Below, piece after piece: positions 5,195 through 5,907 of a stretch of DNA of 5,907 bases (the first letter of the stretch is position 1; each line of letters opens with the position of its first letter). The notes under the pieces are model-generated. The model was not told the DNA's origin, ran no database searches, and saw nothing but the letters and a program-made list of their open reading frames with translations. Source of the stretch: JBBRLG01 sp038231495 (GTDB taxonomy: Bacteria > Planctomycetota > Planctomycetia > Gemmatales > Gemmataceae); NCBI GenBank assembly GCA_038231495.1, contig JBBRLG010000474.1, positions 1 through 5,907 of the forward strand, given 5' to 3'. Made by a program: the position numbers and the translations under genes.

Positions 5195-5223
5195 ATGTAA
5201 AGTTTGGGTGGCGCATCTGTCAA
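5195..5223 (-). promoter_or_regulatory. candidate promoter of the recombinase fragment
   Basis: On the minus strand, TTGACA (5223 to 5218, full consensus) is followed by a 17-base spacer and TTACAT (5200 to 5195, three of six -10 matches; TACATC with an 18-base spacer is equal). It would give a leader of about 40 bases that includes the strong GGAGGG binding site. Confidence 0.4.
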
Positions 5224-5253
5224 GAAAACAACCGGAGTTTGCGAGTTGAGTGC

Positions 5254-5282
5254 TTGACGCGGACATTCGCTACGGGTCTAAT
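5254..5282 (+). promoter_or_regulatory. candidate sigma70 promoter of the methyltransferase
   Basis: TTGACG (5254-5259, five of six), a 17-base spacer and TCTAAT (5277-5282, five of six) form the best promoter match in the window. It is divergent from the recombinase promoter, with 30 bases between the two -35 boxes. Transcription would start near 5289, so the whole 22-bp repeat array would be the leader of the methyltransferase transcript. Confidence 0.5.
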
Positions 5283-5287
5283 GGGCC

Positions 5288-5428
5288 GCAATAACCATAC
5301 CGGCGCCTGCCAAACCTAGACAGGCACAGCGGATTAACCCTACCGGCGCGGCGGATTAACCCTACCGGCACCGGCCATACCTACACCGGCGCGGCGTATT
5401 AACCCTACCGGCGCCGGTGTGGTTAATC
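5288..5428. repeat. 22-bp repeat array with an inverted terminal unit
   Basis: Unit GGATTAACCCTACCGGCGCG(GC) is repeated at 5331-5352, 5353-5374 (varied end), 5375-5395 (degenerate, 21 bases) and 5396-5417. A diverged copy lies at 5288-5306, matching 16 of 19 positions. The last copy overlaps an inverted copy (5408-5428), so that bases 5398-5427 form a 15-pair hairpin with one mismatch around the palindrome ACCGGCGCCGGT. There are no spacers of CRISPR type. The region is not coding: it lies between divergent genes. It may act in the methyltransferase leader RNA, as protein-binding iterons, or as a relic of a recombination site next to the recombinase. Confidence 0.7.
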
Positions 5429-5452
5429 ACCAGATTAGACCTGAAGAGGCAC

Positions 5453-5907
5453 ATGAAGCCACGAGCACCACGAAACAGAACGCTGACCTGCACAGACGCC
5501 GAGATTGCTGGCCTCTCTGCGGGCCTTCTTCGTTTGTCCGCTGGCGTATGCGCCGAATCAATCACCGACCGGATCATCAATCAGGACTATCACGAAGCCT
5601 GCCCCTTTCTCCCAAAGGGTTTCGTGGACCTCCTGATTCTCGATCCGCCCTACAACCTGACAAAAAACTACAACGGCCACGTTTTCCACTCCAAGGAAGC
5701 CGACGGATACATTACCTGGTTTGACGATATCGTATCATCCCTGATGCCGCTACTCCGGCCAACAGTGACCGTTTACGCATGTAGCGATTGGCAAACCTCC
5801 ACTCTGATCTTTCCGGTTCTGGATAAATACTTCCATGTCCGAAATCGGATCACTTGGGAGAGAGAAAAAGGACGCGGAGCCAAAGCCAACTGGAATAATA
5901 ACACTGA
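5453..5907 (+). CDS. site-specific DNA methyltransferase (N6-adenine/N4-cytosine), N-terminal part
   Basis: An open frame from ATG 5453 runs off the right edge after 151 codons. Residues 40-63 (RIINQDYHEA...DLLIL) lead into the catalytic motif IV DPPYNL at 64-69. The pattern 'I.NQD......LP...VDL.I.DPPYN' is typical of the DNA_methylase N-6/N-4 family, which transfers a methyl group from S-adenosylmethionine to the exocyclic amino group of adenine or cytosine in DNA. Further on are WFDDIVSSLMPLLRP and TVYACSDWQT, then NRITWEREKGRGAKANWNNN, which fits the region after motif IV in family members. No SAM-binding FxGxG motif is seen before DPPY, so motif IV comes first and the SAM motif is expected beyond the window; this order fits the beta class. 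The N-terminal residues 10-35 (TLTCTDAEIAGLSAGLLRLS...) are a short extra segment of unknown role. GAAGAGG at 5443-5449 is the binding site. The base composition looks lower in GC than the neighbouring genes, suggesting transfer. Whether a restriction enzyme follows cannot be seen. Confidence 0.88.
   Translation, partial: MKPRAPRNRTLTCTDAEIAGLSAGLLRLSAGVCAESITDRIINQDYHEACPFLPKGFVDLLILDPPYNLTKNYNGHVFHSKEADGYITWFDDIVSSLMPLLRPTVTVYACSDWQTSTLIFPVLDKYFHVRNRITWEREKGRGAKANWNNNT

Noticed and set aside
5288..5428. CRISPR array
   Set aside because: The units are nearly contiguous with no unique spacers of regular length, and no cas gene is visible.
5419..5724. 101-residue forward open frame
   Set aside because: It overlaps the methyltransferase in another frame, while the methyltransferase frame carries the DPPYNL motif and stays open to the window edge.

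Overview
The window looks like accessory chromosome of a planctomycete, most likely a Gemmataceae-type member. This is inferred from the high GC content, the long gaps between genes, and two small secreted proteins carrying planctomycete-style motifs. A WD40/TPR-kinase-like tail and a planctomycete-style Wza/SLBB export lipoprotein point the same way. No rRNA or tRNA gene is visible, so the taxonomy is an inference from protein style.

Layout from left to right. Positions 1-138 hold the C-terminal end of a probable DDE transposase and possibly its insertion-sequence end. Positions 168-1643 hold a polysaccharide-export lipoprotein gene with a structured leader, a candidate promoter and a downstream hairpin. 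Positions 1714-2401 hold a small secreted protein of a planctomycete-type family with its own leader hairpin and two downstream terminator-like hairpins. Positions 2533-3045 hold a cysteine-rich secreted protein with a perfect AAGGAGG ribosome binding site. Positions 3086-3161 hold a heptamer-repeat hairpin between convergent genes. Positions 3209-4069 (minus strand) hold a phosphoglycosyl transferase of the bacterial sugar transferase family. Positions 4070-4340 hold no gene. Positions 4341-4466 hold a MITE-like element with 32-bp terminal inverted repeats. Positions 4445-4855 (minus) hold the stranded C-terminal end of a TPR protein. Positions 4872-5150 (minus) hold the N-terminal end of a tyrosine recombinase without its catalytic domain. 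Positions 5195-5282 hold two divergent promoter-like sites, 5288-5428 a 22-bp repeat array, and 5453-5907 the beginning of a DNA methyltransferase that runs off the window.

Functionally, the left two thirds look like part of an exopolysaccharide locus. The sugar transferase would load the first sugar phosphate onto undecaprenyl phosphate, and the SLBB lipoprotein would form part of the outer export channel. The two small secreted proteins lie between them and have no known function. The right third is a mobile-element graveyard (MITE, broken TPR gene, broken recombinase) next to a methyltransferase whose base composition looks less GC-rich than its neighbours.

I do not see a complete, clearly new system. 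The observations most worth following are: the 22-bp repeat array that would be transcribed as the leader of the methyltransferase; the MITE that supplies the stop codon of the TPR fragment; the inverted heptamer array between the convergent genes; and the double hairpin leader of the export gene.
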